Notes: a model not told the origin generated them from the sequence alone. A DNA stretch of 64,000 nt from Oscillospiraceae bacterium (GCA_015063605.1 SVTV01000004.1:1-64000), one strand, 5' to 3'. Counted from the stretch's first letter, positions 43,679 through 53,248 are shown. Made by a program: numbers and translations.

Positions 43679-44308
43679 TCAATCAGCCTTTTTTTCCTTT
43701 TTCGGAAGCTTTACCTTTATAACTATTCCTATCACAAAGGTAGAAAGCATGACCGTCAAAAGAGAAAAAACTATTCTCGTAAGAGGAATATATATGCACG
43801 AAAGTCCGAGCACCGTAAGGTCGGAAAATACATATACCCATTGAATGTTGACCTTGAGCACCTTTGACAGTCCCATTGCCAAAGCATCATCCCCGCTGGG
43901 AGCACCGCCTATCCTGACACATATTCCCGCCCCTATACCTACAAACAATGCGCCGAGCACTGCGGCAAGAACAGGCATTTCGTAAAGCTCCGGCCACAAC
44001 GGGTCGAACTGCTCGCATACTCTGTATGCACAGGAAAAGCCCAATGTTGAGCAAACGGAGTATATTACAAAATTCTTGCCCAATATCCTCCACCCGAATA
44101 TGTAGCATGCCGCATTCATCAATGCGGAGGTCACCGCAGGTGAAAGATCAAAGACCTTTTCAAAAAATAAATTCAAGCCGAGAATACCGCCCTCGGTAAC
44201 GCCCGAAACGGAGTGAACATTATACATTCCGAAAGCAAGAAACATACTGCTTAAAACTGCGATGATGCAATAAGATATTCGTATTTTTCCTGCCTTTTCT
44301 TTCGTCAT
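43679..44308 (-). CDS. YitT/YczE family membrane protein
   Basis: 209 aa, five or six hydrophobic segments: CIIAVLSSMFLAFGMYNVH, SVSGVTEGGILGLNLFFEKVF and GIGAGICVRIGGAPSGDDALAMGLS match the DUF161/YitT group. No C-terminal DUF2179 domain is present. The function of the family is unsettled. AGGAGG precedes the start. First gene of an operon running through the lipoprotein, HD remnant, MFS and mntP. Confidence 0.8.
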   Translation of the reverse strand: MTKEKAGKIRISYCIIAVLSSMFLAFGMYNVHSVSGVTEGGILGLNLFFEKVFDLSPAVTSALMNAACYIFGWRILGKNFVIYSVCSTLGFSCAYRVCEQFDPLWPELYEMPVLAAVLGALFVGIGAGICVRIGGAPSGDDALAMGLSKVLKVNIQWVYVFSDLTVLGLSCIYIPLTRIVFSLLTVMLSTFVIGIVIKVKLPKKEKKAD

Positions 44309-44394
44309 TTGTTTTCCTCCTTGTTTTATAAACCGTACTTTATACTTTTATCAGTTCATGCCTTTTCTCATCATTTGCTAATCAAATCTAACCA

Positions 44395-44406
44395 TGATTC
44401 GAATCA
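44395..44406 (-). promoter_or_regulatory. perfect 12-bp palindrome near the YitT operon promoter
   Basis: TGATTCGAATCA reads the same on both strands and lies about 23-34 bp downstream of the -10 box at 44429, a typical repressor position. Confidence 0.45.
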
Positions 44407-44428
44407 CAGTATGATTACGAGCTTATAG

Positions 44429-44457
44429 ATTGTACTCCACTTGATCGAATTTGTCAA
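44429..44457 (-). promoter_or_regulatory. SigA promoter for the YitT operon
   Basis: Minus strand: TTGACA (44452-44457), 17 bp, TACAAT (44429-44434). Confidence 0.75.
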
Positions 44458-44500
44458 CACATAAACATAAAAAACATCAGAAAAACACTTCCGACAAATT

Positions 44501-44671
44501 TCAGGATATTATCGTATACTCAAACATTTCGTAATGAAGCTTTGTTCCGATATCCGTCCCCTCGGGAAGAAGCGCCAAAGCTATAAAAAGCTCATTTCCG
44601 CTTGCATTTTCTTCCTTCAGATAGGCATATTCGCCCTCTATTCTGACCACCTTGTAATCCTTGGGTTCCAT
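44501..44671 (-). CDS. small conserved clostridial protein (DUF3006-like)
   Basis: 56 aa, acidic and beta-rich: MEPKDYKVVRIEGEYAYLKE, then LFIALALLPEGTDIGTKLHY. The pattern (short beta strands, 'ALALLP', 'G-D-IG-L-YE-FEY') resembles small proteins found across Clostridia that may be single-domain beta barrels. GAAAGGA lies about 7 nt before ATG, 19 bp after the hydrolase gene, so co-transcribed. Function unknown. Confidence 0.65.
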   Translation of the reverse strand: MEPKDYKVVRIEGEYAYLKEENASGNELFIALALLPEGTDIGTKLHYEMFEYTIIS

Positions 44672-44690
44672 TTTTTATTCCTTTCATTAT

Positions 44691-45656
44691 TTAAGATTCT
44701 AAAAATGCGTATATCTCATTCCACAGCGCTTCATCCTGAGATGTCATTCTGTTCCAATCGTATCCGTCTTTAAATCTTTTCTTGCTTTCTTCATCGGAAA
44801 GCTCTTTATTTTTAAGCTTATTTGTAAGCTCTGCAAAGAAACCGTCCTTGTATTTCACGGCATCGCAGGTGAAATTGGGATTATGTCCCTTTCCTTCGGT
44901 CAATATAAAGCGGATATTGTCCCGATCCTTAAGAGCGTCCTTGAGGATATCGTAATGAAATTCCTTTTTCACCATGGGATCGTCCTCGGAATAAATAAGC
45001 AACACTCTTGCATCGGTATTCTTTAAAGTATCAACGCCGTTAAACCCGGCATACCTTCCGTTTACGCTCTTTTCAAGATCATAGAGACTCTTTCTGTAAA
45101 GGGCGAGAATGCCTTGAAAATTCTGCTTTATCATCTGCTCTACGGAAACAAATCCGGATATTGCCGCAATATGACTTATTTTGGGATGAAGAGATACAAT
45201 ATTCATAGTTGAATACGCTCCCCAACTGTGACCCACAACGGAAATATTCTCTTCCTCATATCCCTTGTCACACTTCAGCACATTTATACAATCGTCAAGA
45301 TCCATGAGAGACCTTCCCAAGCCGTATGTGGACTCCCCCTCCGATTCCATACATCCCGTATGGTCGTAGGCAAATACCTTATATCCCTTGCGGCAAAGCA
45401 TTTCTATTTCCTTCATATAAGAGCGATGACCTCCGCCGTATCCGTGATCGAACACTATGAGCCTTTTTTCATCGAAGTTATCATAATCGTAAAAATATCC
45501 TTGAAGCTTATAATTCGATGAGGATATAAAGGAATAAGGTTCTTTTCTCAAATTCTCAAAATCATCGGAAGAGAAATAGAATACCGTTCCGTTGTCGTCG
45601 CATCTTCCGAAAAGCTGACTTTTATATATTTTTTCGATCTTTTTTCCAAATATCAT
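44691..45656 (-). CDS. alpha/beta hydrolase
   Basis: 321 aa from ATG 45656 (AAAGGTG upstream; ATG 45677 would include it). Oxyanion region IVFDHGYGGGHRSYM, nucleophile elbow ISVVGHSWGAYSTMNI, catalytic Asp in LLIYSEDDPMVKK and His in TEGKGHNPNFTC, all present. No signal peptide, so cytoplasmic; likely an esterase or acyl hydrolase of the YqkD/BAAT-like type. Driven by a strong promoter. Confidence 0.82.
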   Translation of the reverse strand: MIFGKKIEKIYKSQLFGRCDDNGTVFYFSSDDFENLRKEPYSFISSSNYKLQGYFYDYDNFDEKRLIVFDHGYGGGHRSYMKEIEMLCRKGYKVFAYDHTGCMESEGESTYGLGRSLMDLDDCINVLKCDKGYEEENISVVGHSWGAYSTMNIVSLHPKISHIAAISGFVSVEQMIKQNFQGILALYRKSLYDLEKSVNGRYAGFNGVDTLKNTDARVLLIYSEDDPMVKKEFHYDILKDALKDRDNIRFILTEGKGHNPNFTCDAVKYKDGFFAELTNKLKNKELSDEESKKRFKDGYDWNRMTSQDEALWNEIYAFLES

Positions 45657-45697
45657 TTTTTCACCTTTCCCTTTCACATATTACTTTTTCGTGACAT

Positions 45698-45726
45698 AGT
45701 ATAAATGAAAACCTACAAAATGTCAA
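45698..45726 (-). promoter_or_regulatory. SigA promoter for the hydrolase gene
   Basis: Minus strand: TTGACA (45721-45726), 17 bp, TATACT (45698-45703). Confidence 0.75.
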
Positions 45727-45976
45727 CACTAAACAGACATTTATTTTCATTTTGATTTTACTGTAATTTGCCTGTTTTTTCGCTTCCCTTCCCTCAAACG
45801 TGACCTTTGGCGTGATAATATATATTATATAATAAATATCAACTTGTTAATTTCAATAAAAGGGGTGTTCTGCCACGAAATCCAAAAAAACTATACAAAA
45901 AAGATCCTTTGAAGAAATAACCGCCGATGACATCATAACAAAGCCCGAGGAAAAAAGCTCGGAGCTTATTACGGTA

Positions 45977-46888
45977 TTGAATGAGGAGGAAGAAAAGCTT
46001 CAGGCTCTGTACAGTGCAATGACGGAATCCGACGATCCTCAAAAGTACGAAAAGGAAGTAGACATACATATACGCTCTTACAGAAGAGCATCCCACAACA
46101 TTCTCAAGGAATCACGCCATCTGATATCAATGACGGACGAGCTTAACGCAAGGCTTACCGATCTTACAAAAGGAAAAAACAGGAAGCTTATCCCCGCTCC
46201 TCCCGCAAATTCCGTCATAGATCTGGCGGAACAAAAATCCCGCCACTTTGCAAGCGGATTGAATATGTATAAAATCCTGCTCATCTGCTTTATAGGAAGC
46301 TTCCTGGGTGTAGTAATAGAGATGATCTGGTGTCTTCTCAGAAACGGTTACATTGAAAGCCGTGCAGGACTTGTTTACGGTCCCTTCAATCTTCTTTACG
46401 GTGCGGGTGCCGCAGTGCTTTCCGCCGCCCTGTATAAATTCAGAAATAAGGGCTCATGGCTGTCATTTGGCGGCGGAATGATAGTGGGAAGTGCGGTAGA
46501 GTACGTATGCTCTTTTCTTCAAGAGCTTGCCTTCGGCTCACGCTCATGGGATTACTCCGAAATGCCCTTTAACATAAACGGAAGGATATGTCTTCTTTAC
46601 TCCGTATTCTGGGGAATTCTCGGTGCATTCTGGATAAAATCCGTATATCCCCGAATGGCAAAGCTTATATTAAAGCTTCCCGACAAGGCAGGTAAGATCA
46701 TCATATGGATATTAGTTGTATTTCTCATAATAAACGCCATAGTGACCGTGATAGCCGTCATGCGTTGGTCGGAGAGAATAGAAGGTATCCCTGCAGACAG
46801 CGGCTTTTGGGAATTTGTTGACGCAAGATTTCCCGACAGCAGAATGGAAAAGATATTTGCAAATATGGATTTTGCATCCGCTGATTAG
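45977..46888 (+). CDS. putative ABC-transporter type IV permease (PF06541)
   Basis: 303 aa from TTG 45977. An N-terminal helical soluble part is followed by five membrane segments (from about residue 95). The PF06541 core shows CFIGSFLGVVIEMIWCL, SRAGLVYGPFNLLYGAGAAV, SAVEYVCSFLQE and INGRICLLYSVFWGILGAF. The reading frame stays open 34 codons further upstream to an ACG at 45875 preceded by AAGGGG; the extra residues look coding. Annotated from the first accepted start codon. No ABC ATPase gene is adjacent, so the transporter label is only the family name. Confidence 0.75.
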   Translation: MNEEEEKLQALYSAMTESDDPQKYEKEVDIHIRSYRRASHNILKESRHLISMTDELNARLTDLTKGKNRKLIPAPPANSVIDLAEQKSRHFASGLNMYKILLICFIGSFLGVVIEMIWCLLRNGYIESRAGLVYGPFNLLYGAGAAVLSAALYKFRNKGSWLSFGGGMIVGSAVEYVCSFLQELAFGSRSWDYSEMPFNINGRICLLYSVFWGILGAFWIKSVYPRMAKLILKLPDKAGKIIIWILVVFLIINAIVTVIAVMRWSERIEGIPADSGFWEFVDARFPDSRMEKIFANMDFASAD

Positions 46889-46906
46889 CATTTATATACA
46901 TAGCTT

Positions 46907-46952
46907 AAGGCACACAGGACAGAGAAACTCCGTCTTATGTGCCTTTGTTTTC
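46907..46952 (+). terminator. terminator after the PF06541 gene
   Basis: AAGGCACA (46907-46914) and TGTGCCTT (46938-46945) with inner pairing GAC/GTC, followed by a T-rich run TTTGTTTT. Confidence 0.75.
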
Positions 46953-46957
46953 CTGAA

Positions 46958-48853
46958 TTATCTATGCAATCCTTTCACACGCATTAAGAGAGAATTTTTA
47001 AACGTGTAATAATCGAAATATTCATGCACATCCATTTCTATTCTCTCGGCGTATTTATCCAAAGCATCAATGCTTGCTTCCTTTTCTTCTTCGCTTCCGT
47101 TAAGGCGTGCTATCAATGCATCGGCATAAAGACGGCACATTTCGGCATGGTACTCAAGCTCTTTCCATCCCTTATGCAAAGGAGCCTTAGGCTTTATGTA
47201 CTTTTCTTCAAAGTCATTTACATAAGCCTTTGCTTTGTTGCACTGTGCCGTAAATTCGTCGAAGTCAATGGGTCTTTCACCTCTCATAAACGGAGGACAG
47301 AAAAGCTTTGACAAGGAAGACATATACTCTCTGACGATCTCACCGTCATCACCGAAAGCGGCAGAGAAATATTCCTCGGCTACGCCGCAAAATTCGGAAT
47401 CCTTATTCCAGAGAGCTTTCGCCATTGAATACATGGGAAGTCCTGTCGGAAATGCAACTCTCTGCGCCTGACAGCTTATCATACCTTTTAAACCAAGCTT
47501 ATCAAGATTTTTCATATCCGTATGGAGAACCTTTGAACATTCGTAATAACCGGGGTCTATGTAATGATCCCACATCAGATGATAATCGAAATCGAAGCTG
47601 TCTTTATTTATCTGCTCATTCTGCCACTTGGAAAGACGAGCCATGTTTTCGGCAACCGAACGAGGCATTGTAAGTCTGTTTCTTACATAAGGTGCAAGTG
47701 TGATATTTTCCGACATATCCGCATCGGCAAAGGCTGTTGTATATGTTCTCGTTATGGGAGCGAACATAAGAACGAATCTGTCGGGATTTTCTATTTTATT
47801 CTTTTCGGGCGCCCACAGAAGATCAACGTAAACGAGACACACTATTTTCGTTGTTATTCCACGCTTTTCAAGCTTTTTATCAAGCTCATTGAGAAGCATT
47901 ACATAGTAATCGGAGGGGATCATCTTTTGACATTCCTCGCACTCGCAATTATTGTTGCTTCCGTCGCCCAGCCAGAAATGGAGATAATTGATAGCCGGAT
48001 GCTCCTCACAGTAATCTGTTATGGCGTCTGTCATTCTTTCTCTGACATAGGGGTTGGAATAGCAGAGGTTCGTATTAAGAGCGATACCGCCCCAAAACTC
48101 TCTCTTACCGTTGACCTGCGCCAGGCATTTTCTCACATCCTCGGAAAGCTCTCCCTCATATTGCTCCCAATTGGTAGCATTGATACCGAAGGGCTCACAT
48201 GTCCAGCCGTGTCCTGCCGCATGATAGTTGAGGCCTCTCTTTATCATTTCTTCCTCAATGCGGACTCTCATGCGCTTTACATCTTCATCGTTCACCGATT
48301 CTTTTTCCATATAAGGGCTTTCGGTATTATAAAATCTCTTGAAAAATCCGCTAGGGGTATGGAACTGTATAAAATAGCTGTTCATTCCCACCTTGGGGAG
48401 CCAATCTATCATATTCTGAACGTGCTCACAGCTTACCGCACCCTCAATGCACACGCCTCTGTGACGATATGAAGCCTTTTCCGAAACGTACACGTTTAAA
48501 TTTTCTCTCTTAAGCGAACGCTTCGGTATGATCTCCTCATCACTTCCCGGTCTGGGAAAACGGCATCCCAATTCAAATGCGGCTCTGTAAACGGCGATAA
48601 GAACAGCTCTTTCATTGGAGGCAGTTATGATACCGCTTCCGTCTTTTATATCTATAAGTATTTCATCATCGTCGGACAAAGCAACACGTCCGTTAAGACC
48701 TATCCACAAAGTATCCTTCTTGCTCTCCTCAAAGGAATCATATACGTATTCCTGAATAAAGCATGGACTATCCATACTGCGAAATATCCTTATCAGCTCA
48801 GCGCAGGCAAATGCCACCGTTCTATCGTATCCTATTCTTCCAATTTTAAGCAT
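46958..48853 (-). CDS. DUF4838 domain protein (glycoside-hydrolase-like)
   Basis: 631 aa from ATG 48853 (GGGAGA upstream). No signal peptide. N-terminal glycoside-hydrolase accessory-like domain (residues 1-125), then a TIM-barrel-like region with YRHRGVCIEGAVSCEHVQNM, YHAAGHGWTCEP, INYLHFWLGDGSNNNCECEE (Cys-rich loop) and FVLMFAPITRTY. These are hallmarks of DUF4838 proteins, which sit near family GH20/GH84/GH67-like enzymes. Intracellular action on short glycans is plausible. It has its own promoter 60-90 bp upstream. Confidence 0.8.
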   Translation of the reverse strand: MLKIGRIGYDRTVAFACAELIRIFRSMDSPCFIQEYVYDSFEESKKDTLWIGLNGRVALSDDDEILIDIKDGSGIITASNERAVLIAVYRAAFELGCRFPRPGSDEEIIPKRSLKRENLNVYVSEKASYRHRGVCIEGAVSCEHVQNMIDWLPKVGMNSYFIQFHTPSGFFKRFYNTESPYMEKESVNDEDVKRMRVRIEEEMIKRGLNYHAAGHGWTCEPFGINATNWEQYEGELSEDVRKCLAQVNGKREFWGGIALNTNLCYSNPYVRERMTDAITDYCEEHPAINYLHFWLGDGSNNNCECEECQKMIPSDYYVMLLNELDKKLEKRGITTKIVCLVYVDLLWAPEKNKIENPDRFVLMFAPITRTYTTAFADADMSENITLAPYVRNRLTMPRSVAENMARLSKWQNEQINKDSFDFDYHLMWDHYIDPGYYECSKVLHTDMKNLDKLGLKGMISCQAQRVAFPTGLPMYSMAKALWNKDSEFCGVAEEYFSAAFGDDGEIVREYMSSLSKLFCPPFMRGERPIDFDEFTAQCNKAKAYVNDFEEKYIKPKAPLHKGWKELEYHAEMCRLYADALIARLNGSEEEKEASIDALDKYAERIEMDVHEYFDYYTFKNSLLMRVKGLHR

Positions 48854-48910
48854 GATCTGTCTCCCTTCAATTTTAAAGACCGCCATGTTCCGATGATTTG
48901 CGGTATGCTC

Positions 48911-48939
48911 ATTATAACACAAATTCGGCAGAAGGACAA
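48911..48939 (-). promoter_or_regulatory. SigA promoter for the DUF4838 gene
   Basis: Minus strand: TTGTCC (48934-48939), 17 bp, TATAAT (48911-48916). The -35 box is imperfect. Confidence 0.6.
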
Positions 48940-49046
48940 TGCCTCTGCCGAAAATTGTAAGCATGAGTCCGAAGATTTATTTCAGACCTTCAATTTATTC
49001 TCTTTGTTTGCTTCATTAACTGCTTTCAAGCGTATCACAAGCCATA

Positions 49047-50195
49047 TCAAAGCAAGGATTCGTAAAGCTTCTTTATATCCTCCACGCTCGTTTCCTTGGG
49101 ATTACCGGGACGGCATGCATCATCGTATGCGGACTGTGCAAGGAAAGGTATATCCTCTCTCTTTACTATATCACGGAGATTATCGGGAATACCTATATCC
49201 GAAGAAAGCTCCTTTACCGCATCAACTGCCGCTTTTCTGTATTCCTCGCATGTCATATTTTCAGTTCCGCAAACACCCATAGCCGCCGCAATATGCTTAT
49301 ACTTATCACCGGTCGCCTCAGCATTGTATTCCATTACCGTGGGGAGTATTATGGCATTTGCTATTCCGTGAGGTGTATCGTAAAGAGCACCGAGAGGATG
49401 AGCCATCGAATGAACTATTCCGAGACCCACATTGGAGAATCCCATTCCCGCCACATACTGACCGAGAGCCATACCTTCTCTGCCCTCGGGTGTATTGTCA
49501 ACAGCACCTCTCAATGAGCGGGCTATTATTTCGATAGCCTTGATATGGAACATATCGGAAAGCTCCCATGCGCCTGCGGTGATATATCCCTCTATCGCAT
49601 GTGTAAGTGCATCCATTCCCGTTGCGGCGGTAAGCCCCTTGGGCATGGTGCTCATCATATCGGGATCTACAAATGCAACCACGGGAATATCGTGGGGATC
49701 CACACATACCATCTTACGGTTATTCTCAACATCCGTTATTACGTAATTGATAGTAACCTCAGCCGCTGTACCTGCTGTTGTCGGAACGGCAAAAATGGGA
49801 ACACTTTTATTCTTTGTGTCTGCAACTCCCTCAAGGCTCTTGACATCATAAAACTCGGGATTGTTTATTATGATTCCTATAGCCTTTGCGGTATCCATGG
49901 AGGAGCCGCCGCCGATAGCTATGATATAATCAGCCTCAGATGCCTTGTATGCTTCAACGCCCGTCTGAACGTTTTCTATGGTAGGATTGGGCTTTATCTG
50001 AGAATATATTTCATATTTCAAGCCTGCGCCTTCAAGTACATCGAGCACCTTTTTTGTTACGTTAAACTTTATAAGATCGGGATCGGAGCACACAAATGCT
50101 TTATTAAATCCCCTTGCCTTTGCTTCGGAAGCAATATCATTTATTGCACCGGCACCATGATACGAGGTTTCGTTTAAAATAAATCTGTTAGACAT
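49047..50195 (-). CDS. fucO: lactaldehyde reductase (1,2-propanediol oxidoreductase)
   Basis: 382 aa, exactly the length of FucO. The sequence follows FucO closely along its length: MSNRFILNETSYHGAGA, YIIAIGGGSSMDTAKAIGII, VPTTAGTAAEVTINYVITD, VCVDPHDIPVVAFVDPDMM. Iron ligands are present: Asp/His in TGMDALTHAIEGYI and two His in VHSMAHPLGALYDTPHG. It reduces lactaldehyde from fucose or rhamnose breakdown to 1,2-propanediol. ATG 50195 has AAAGGA upstream; ATG 50216 would be too long. Own promoter and a dyad close to the start suggest sugar-dependent regulation. No fucose isomerase or kinase lies in the window. Confidence 0.9.
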   Translation of the reverse strand: MSNRFILNETSYHGAGAINDIASEAKARGFNKAFVCSDPDLIKFNVTKKVLDVLEGAGLKYEIYSQIKPNPTIENVQTGVEAYKASEADYIIAIGGGSSMDTAKAIGIIINNPEFYDVKSLEGVADTKNKSVPIFAVPTTAGTAAEVTINYVITDVENNRKMVCVDPHDIPVVAFVDPDMMSTMPKGLTAATGMDALTHAIEGYITAGAWELSDMFHIKAIEIIARSLRGAVDNTPEGREGMALGQYVAGMGFSNVGLGIVHSMAHPLGALYDTPHGIANAIILPTVMEYNAEATGDKYKHIAAAMGVCGTENMTCEEYRKAAVDAVKELSSDIGIPDNLRDIVKREDIPFLAQSAYDDACRPGNPKETSVEDIKKLYESLL

Positions 50196-50217
50196 TTTTA
50201 TGACCATTCCTTTCACT

Positions 50218-50243
50218 CGGCAATATAGTATATATTATTGCCG
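50218..50243 (-). promoter_or_regulatory. inverted repeat at the fucO start, possible operator
   Basis: CGGCAATA (50218-50225) and TATTGCCG (50236-50243) are perfect 8-bp arms 10 bp apart, directly upstream of the fucO ribosome binding site and 45-70 bp after the -10 box. Confidence 0.5.
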
Positions 50244-50288
50244 TAATTTATCTTGATATCGGCAGAAGCAATACAACGCCGCAAGTAT

Positions 50289-50317
50289 ATTTTAACAGAG
50301 CCGGAAATCATTGTCAA
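50289..50317 (-). promoter_or_regulatory. SigA promoter for fucO
   Basis: Minus strand: TTGACA (50312-50317), 17 bp, TAAAAT (50289-50294). Confidence 0.75.
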
Positions 50318-50369
50318 GCATTTAACAAACTTTTCATGGAAGTATTTATCTCTTTTCACATTATTTTTC

Positions 50370-50413
50370 AAAAAAAACAAACGATCGGCAAAGCATCTTG
50401 ACTCTGCCGATCG
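50370..50413 (-). terminator. strong terminator after the first MATE gene
   Basis: On the minus strand CGATCGGCA (50405-50413) and TGCCGATCG (50382-50390) pair perfectly and are followed by TTTGTTTTTTTTG. Confidence 0.9.
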
Positions 50414-50424
50414 AAAAAAACGAA

Positions 50425-51816
50425 TTATTGCTTTATAGCCTTTGTCTTCCACTTTCCGACTCTGTAGAATATTGCCGTGATGACCGCACCCAATACCCAT
50501 GAGAAGAGAAGCGAAAGCTGTATGCATTCACATCTGCCGTAAGGAAGCTCGGGGGTTCTTGTGAGGAAAGAAATTCCGTAAGCTACGGGAACACGGACAG
50601 CAACAGTCGTGATAAGAGATATCCACATAGGAGTCATCGTATCACCCGCACCTCTCATGATACCCGAAAGGCTCTGGGTAACAGCAACCGCAATATATCC
50701 TGCCGCAAGAATGGTCATAAGGTAATAGCTCATATCAACAAGCTCTGTCGTGTCGGTAAATATCGCCATAAGATATTTTCCCAAAAGCAGTATAACGCCC
50801 GTTATAACCGCCGAACAGCTTACTGCCATAAGAGTTCCCTGCTTTGCGCCCTTTGTTACTCTGTCATAAAGACCTGCACCCACATTCTGTCCCGCATATG
50901 TAGTCATTGCCATACCAAAGGAGAAATTGGGCATCATCGCAAAGCCGTCAACACGCATTATAACAACGTTTGCCGCAATGAACTGATCTCCAAATTGGTT
51001 TGTGAGAGACTGAACGATGACCATCGCAGAGGAGAATATAGCCTGAGTTATACCCGAGGGTATACCGAGACGGATTATCGTCTTGGTGTAAGCGGCTTTG
51101 GGCTTCATGTACTTCAATCCGAAATCGAAATCGCTTCTCATTTTGGAGAGCTTTACCACACAAAGAGCGGCAGATACCATCTGAGCTATAACTGTGGCAA
51201 GGGCAACACCGCCGATACCCATCTGAATGACCGCAACGAAGAATATATCGAGAACGATATTGATAACTGTCGCAATGAGAAGGTATATGAGGGCTGATAC
51301 GGAATCTCCCATTCCTCGTAAAATACCGCTGAGGATATTATAGAAGGCAAGACCCGCAATACCCATAAGGGATATCATAAGGTAATTTGTGCATCCGTCA
51401 ATAAGGTGGGGAGGAGTATTGAGTATTTCAAGAGCAGGACGGATAAAAGGAGAAGCAACGATCATAAGGAACACACAACAGATAGCGGTAACAGTAAGAG
51501 AATTGCCTATGGTATAGGAAAGACCTTCTCTGTTTTTCGCTCCGTAATACTGTGATACCATGATATTGGCGCCTGCGGAAACACCGATGAACAAAACGAG
51601 AAGCATATTGATTATAGGACCCGCACTTCCGACGGAGGACAGTGCGTTGTCGCCTATAAACTTTCCGACGACTATCGTATCTACGGTGTTATAAAGCTGC
51701 TGAGCTATGTTTCCCAAAAGCATGGGAAGAGTAAACATCAAAATATTTTTCCACGGTGTGCCTACCGTCATATCGGAGGCTCCGTAAAGAACCTTTGACA
51801 GTGAAAATTTCGCCAT
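50425..51816 (-). CDS. MATE family efflux transporter
   Basis: 463 aa, twelve hydrophobic segments in two halves. MATE landmarks: WKNILMFTLPMLLGNIAQQLYNTVDTIVVG, SVGSAGPIINMLLVLFIG, GILRGMGDSVSALIYLL and second-half LSGIMRGAGDTMTPMW. Na+- or H+-coupled export of cationic compounds or metabolites. About 60 bp after the second MATE gene in the same direction, so likely co-transcribed, and closed by a strong terminator. Confidence 0.9.
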   Translation of the reverse strand: MAKFSLSKVLYGASDMTVGTPWKNILMFTLPMLLGNIAQQLYNTVDTIVVGKFIGDNALSSVGSAGPIINMLLVLFIGVSAGANIMVSQYYGAKNREGLSYTIGNSLTVTAICCVFLMIVASPFIRPALEILNTPPHLIDGCTNYLMISLMGIAGLAFYNILSGILRGMGDSVSALIYLLIATVINIVLDIFFVAVIQMGIGGVALATVIAQMVSAALCVVKLSKMRSDFDFGLKYMKPKAAYTKTIIRLGIPSGITQAIFSSAMVIVQSLTNQFGDQFIAANVVIMRVDGFAMMPNFSFGMAMTTYAGQNVGAGLYDRVTKGAKQGTLMAVSCSAVITGVILLLGKYLMAIFTDTTELVDMSYYLMTILAAGYIAVAVTQSLSGIMRGAGDTMTPMWISLITTVAVRVPVAYGISFLTRTPELPYGRCECIQLSLLFSWVLGAVITAIFYRVGKWKTKAIKQ

Positions 51817-51875
51817 TTGTTAATTAATATTCCTTTCCTTAAAGCGGATATAAGCAAGCAGTCGGGACTTCGGCG

Positions 51876-53231
51876 TCACACCTTGTGTGAAAGCCACTTT
51901 TTACCCATAAATCTCGGTATGAAGAGTGCCACCCTTACTATCCAGTCGCAGTACATCGCAAGCCATACGCTCAATGTACCGAGATGGAAGAAGTAGAAGA
52001 ATATGTAGCTCAATCCTATGCGGGCGGTCCACATGGAAATGACCGATGTCATCATGGTGAAGCGCACATCTCCCGCCGCTCTGAGCGTGTTGGGCAGAAC
52101 GAATGCCTCCGGCCACATTATCATCGTAACGATGCAATACGTTGTTATAAGCACATTTGCGATCTGTGTTGTCTCGGGAGAAAGATTGAATACATAGAAC
52201 ACAGGACCTCTGAATATCAGTAGCAATGTTCCCAGAACCGCAACGGACAGATTGGAAAACAGCACAAGCCTTTTTGTATGCGCTCTCGTTTCCTCCACTC
52301 TTCCCGCTCCGAGGCATTGTCCGCTTATGGTAACGAGACCCAAGCCCACTGCCGCAGGGGGAATGAGAAGAACGCTTGCAAGTGAATTGGCGGCGGAATT
52401 TGCCGCTATGGAAGAGGTACCGCCGAGAGTCACTATGCCCTGAACAAGTATCTTTCCTATCTGGAACATGCCATTCTCAAGACCGGTGGGAACGCCTATA
52501 CGCAGAATCCTCAATATCATGGGTATATCGGGTATGAAATCCCTGATATTGCTGAAATATACTTGACCGTTCCTTCTTGAAAGAATATACATCGTAACAA
52601 CGGCACCTGCCGCTCTCGAAATAAGAGAAGCTATCGCCGCACCCACAACATCAAGATCGAATACATATATAAGAATTGCGTTGCCTGCCACGTTTATTAT
52701 ATTCGACGCGGCGGAGACATACATGGTCACACTTGATCTGCCCTGTGAACGCAGTATTGCCGCTCCCGCATTGAATACCGCTATAAAGGGATAGCTCATC
52801 GCCGACCAGAAAAAGTATTTCATACTGAAGGCAAGGACATCCTCACTTAATGCGCCGTAAACGGTGGTAAGTATCGTCTTGTTCAGGATTACGGTTACCG
52901 CGCTTAATATCACGGACAGAAAAGCCACAGCGGTAACGAGCTGGCTTGCCGCTTTTCTTGCAAGATCCTTTTCGCCGCTTCCGATATGGCGGGAAGTAAT
53001 TATCGCACCTCCCGTGGCAAGAGCTGAAAAAATAGTAATAAGGAGCAGATTAACGGAATCGACTACCGACACCGCACTCATTGCCGCCTCGCTTACGGAC
53101 GATACCATCATCGTATCCGCAAGACCAATGGCAACTCCCAGAAACTGCTCTATGATAAGCGGCAGAATAAGCTTCACTACCGCTCTGCGGTCAAACAATG
53201 GCTTATCCGCAGTTTGTAATGAATTATCCAT
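51876..53231 (-). CDS. MATE family efflux transporter (second copy)
   Basis: 451 aa. LILPLIIEQFLGVAIGLADTMMVSS, AAILRSQGRSSVTMYVSAASNIINV and FVLPNTLRAAGDVRF are MATE signatures. It differs strongly from the neighbouring MATE protein, so it is not a recent tandem duplicate. ATG 53231 has AGGTT upstream. It lies 17 bp after the membrane protein gene at 53249-54289, suggesting a transport operon; perhaps the two MATE proteins act independently. Confidence 0.88.
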   Translation of the reverse strand: MDNSLQTADKPLFDRRAVVKLILPLIIEQFLGVAIGLADTMMVSSVSEAAMSAVSVVDSVNLLLITIFSALATGGAIITSRHIGSGEKDLARKAASQLVTAVAFLSVILSAVTVILNKTILTTVYGALSEDVLAFSMKYFFWSAMSYPFIAVFNAGAAILRSQGRSSVTMYVSAASNIINVAGNAILIYVFDLDVVGAAIASLISRAAGAVVTMYILSRRNGQVYFSNIRDFIPDIPMILRILRIGVPTGLENGMFQIGKILVQGIVTLGGTSSIAANSAANSLASVLLIPPAAVGLGLVTISGQCLGAGRVEETRAHTKRLVLFSNLSVAVLGTLLLIFRGPVFYVFNLSPETTQIANVLITTYCIVTMIMWPEAFVLPNTLRAAGDVRFTMMTSVISMWTARIGLSYIFFYFFHLGTLSVWLAMYCDWIVRVALFIPRFMGKKWLSHKV

Positions 53232-53248
53232 TATTTATAAATAACCTA

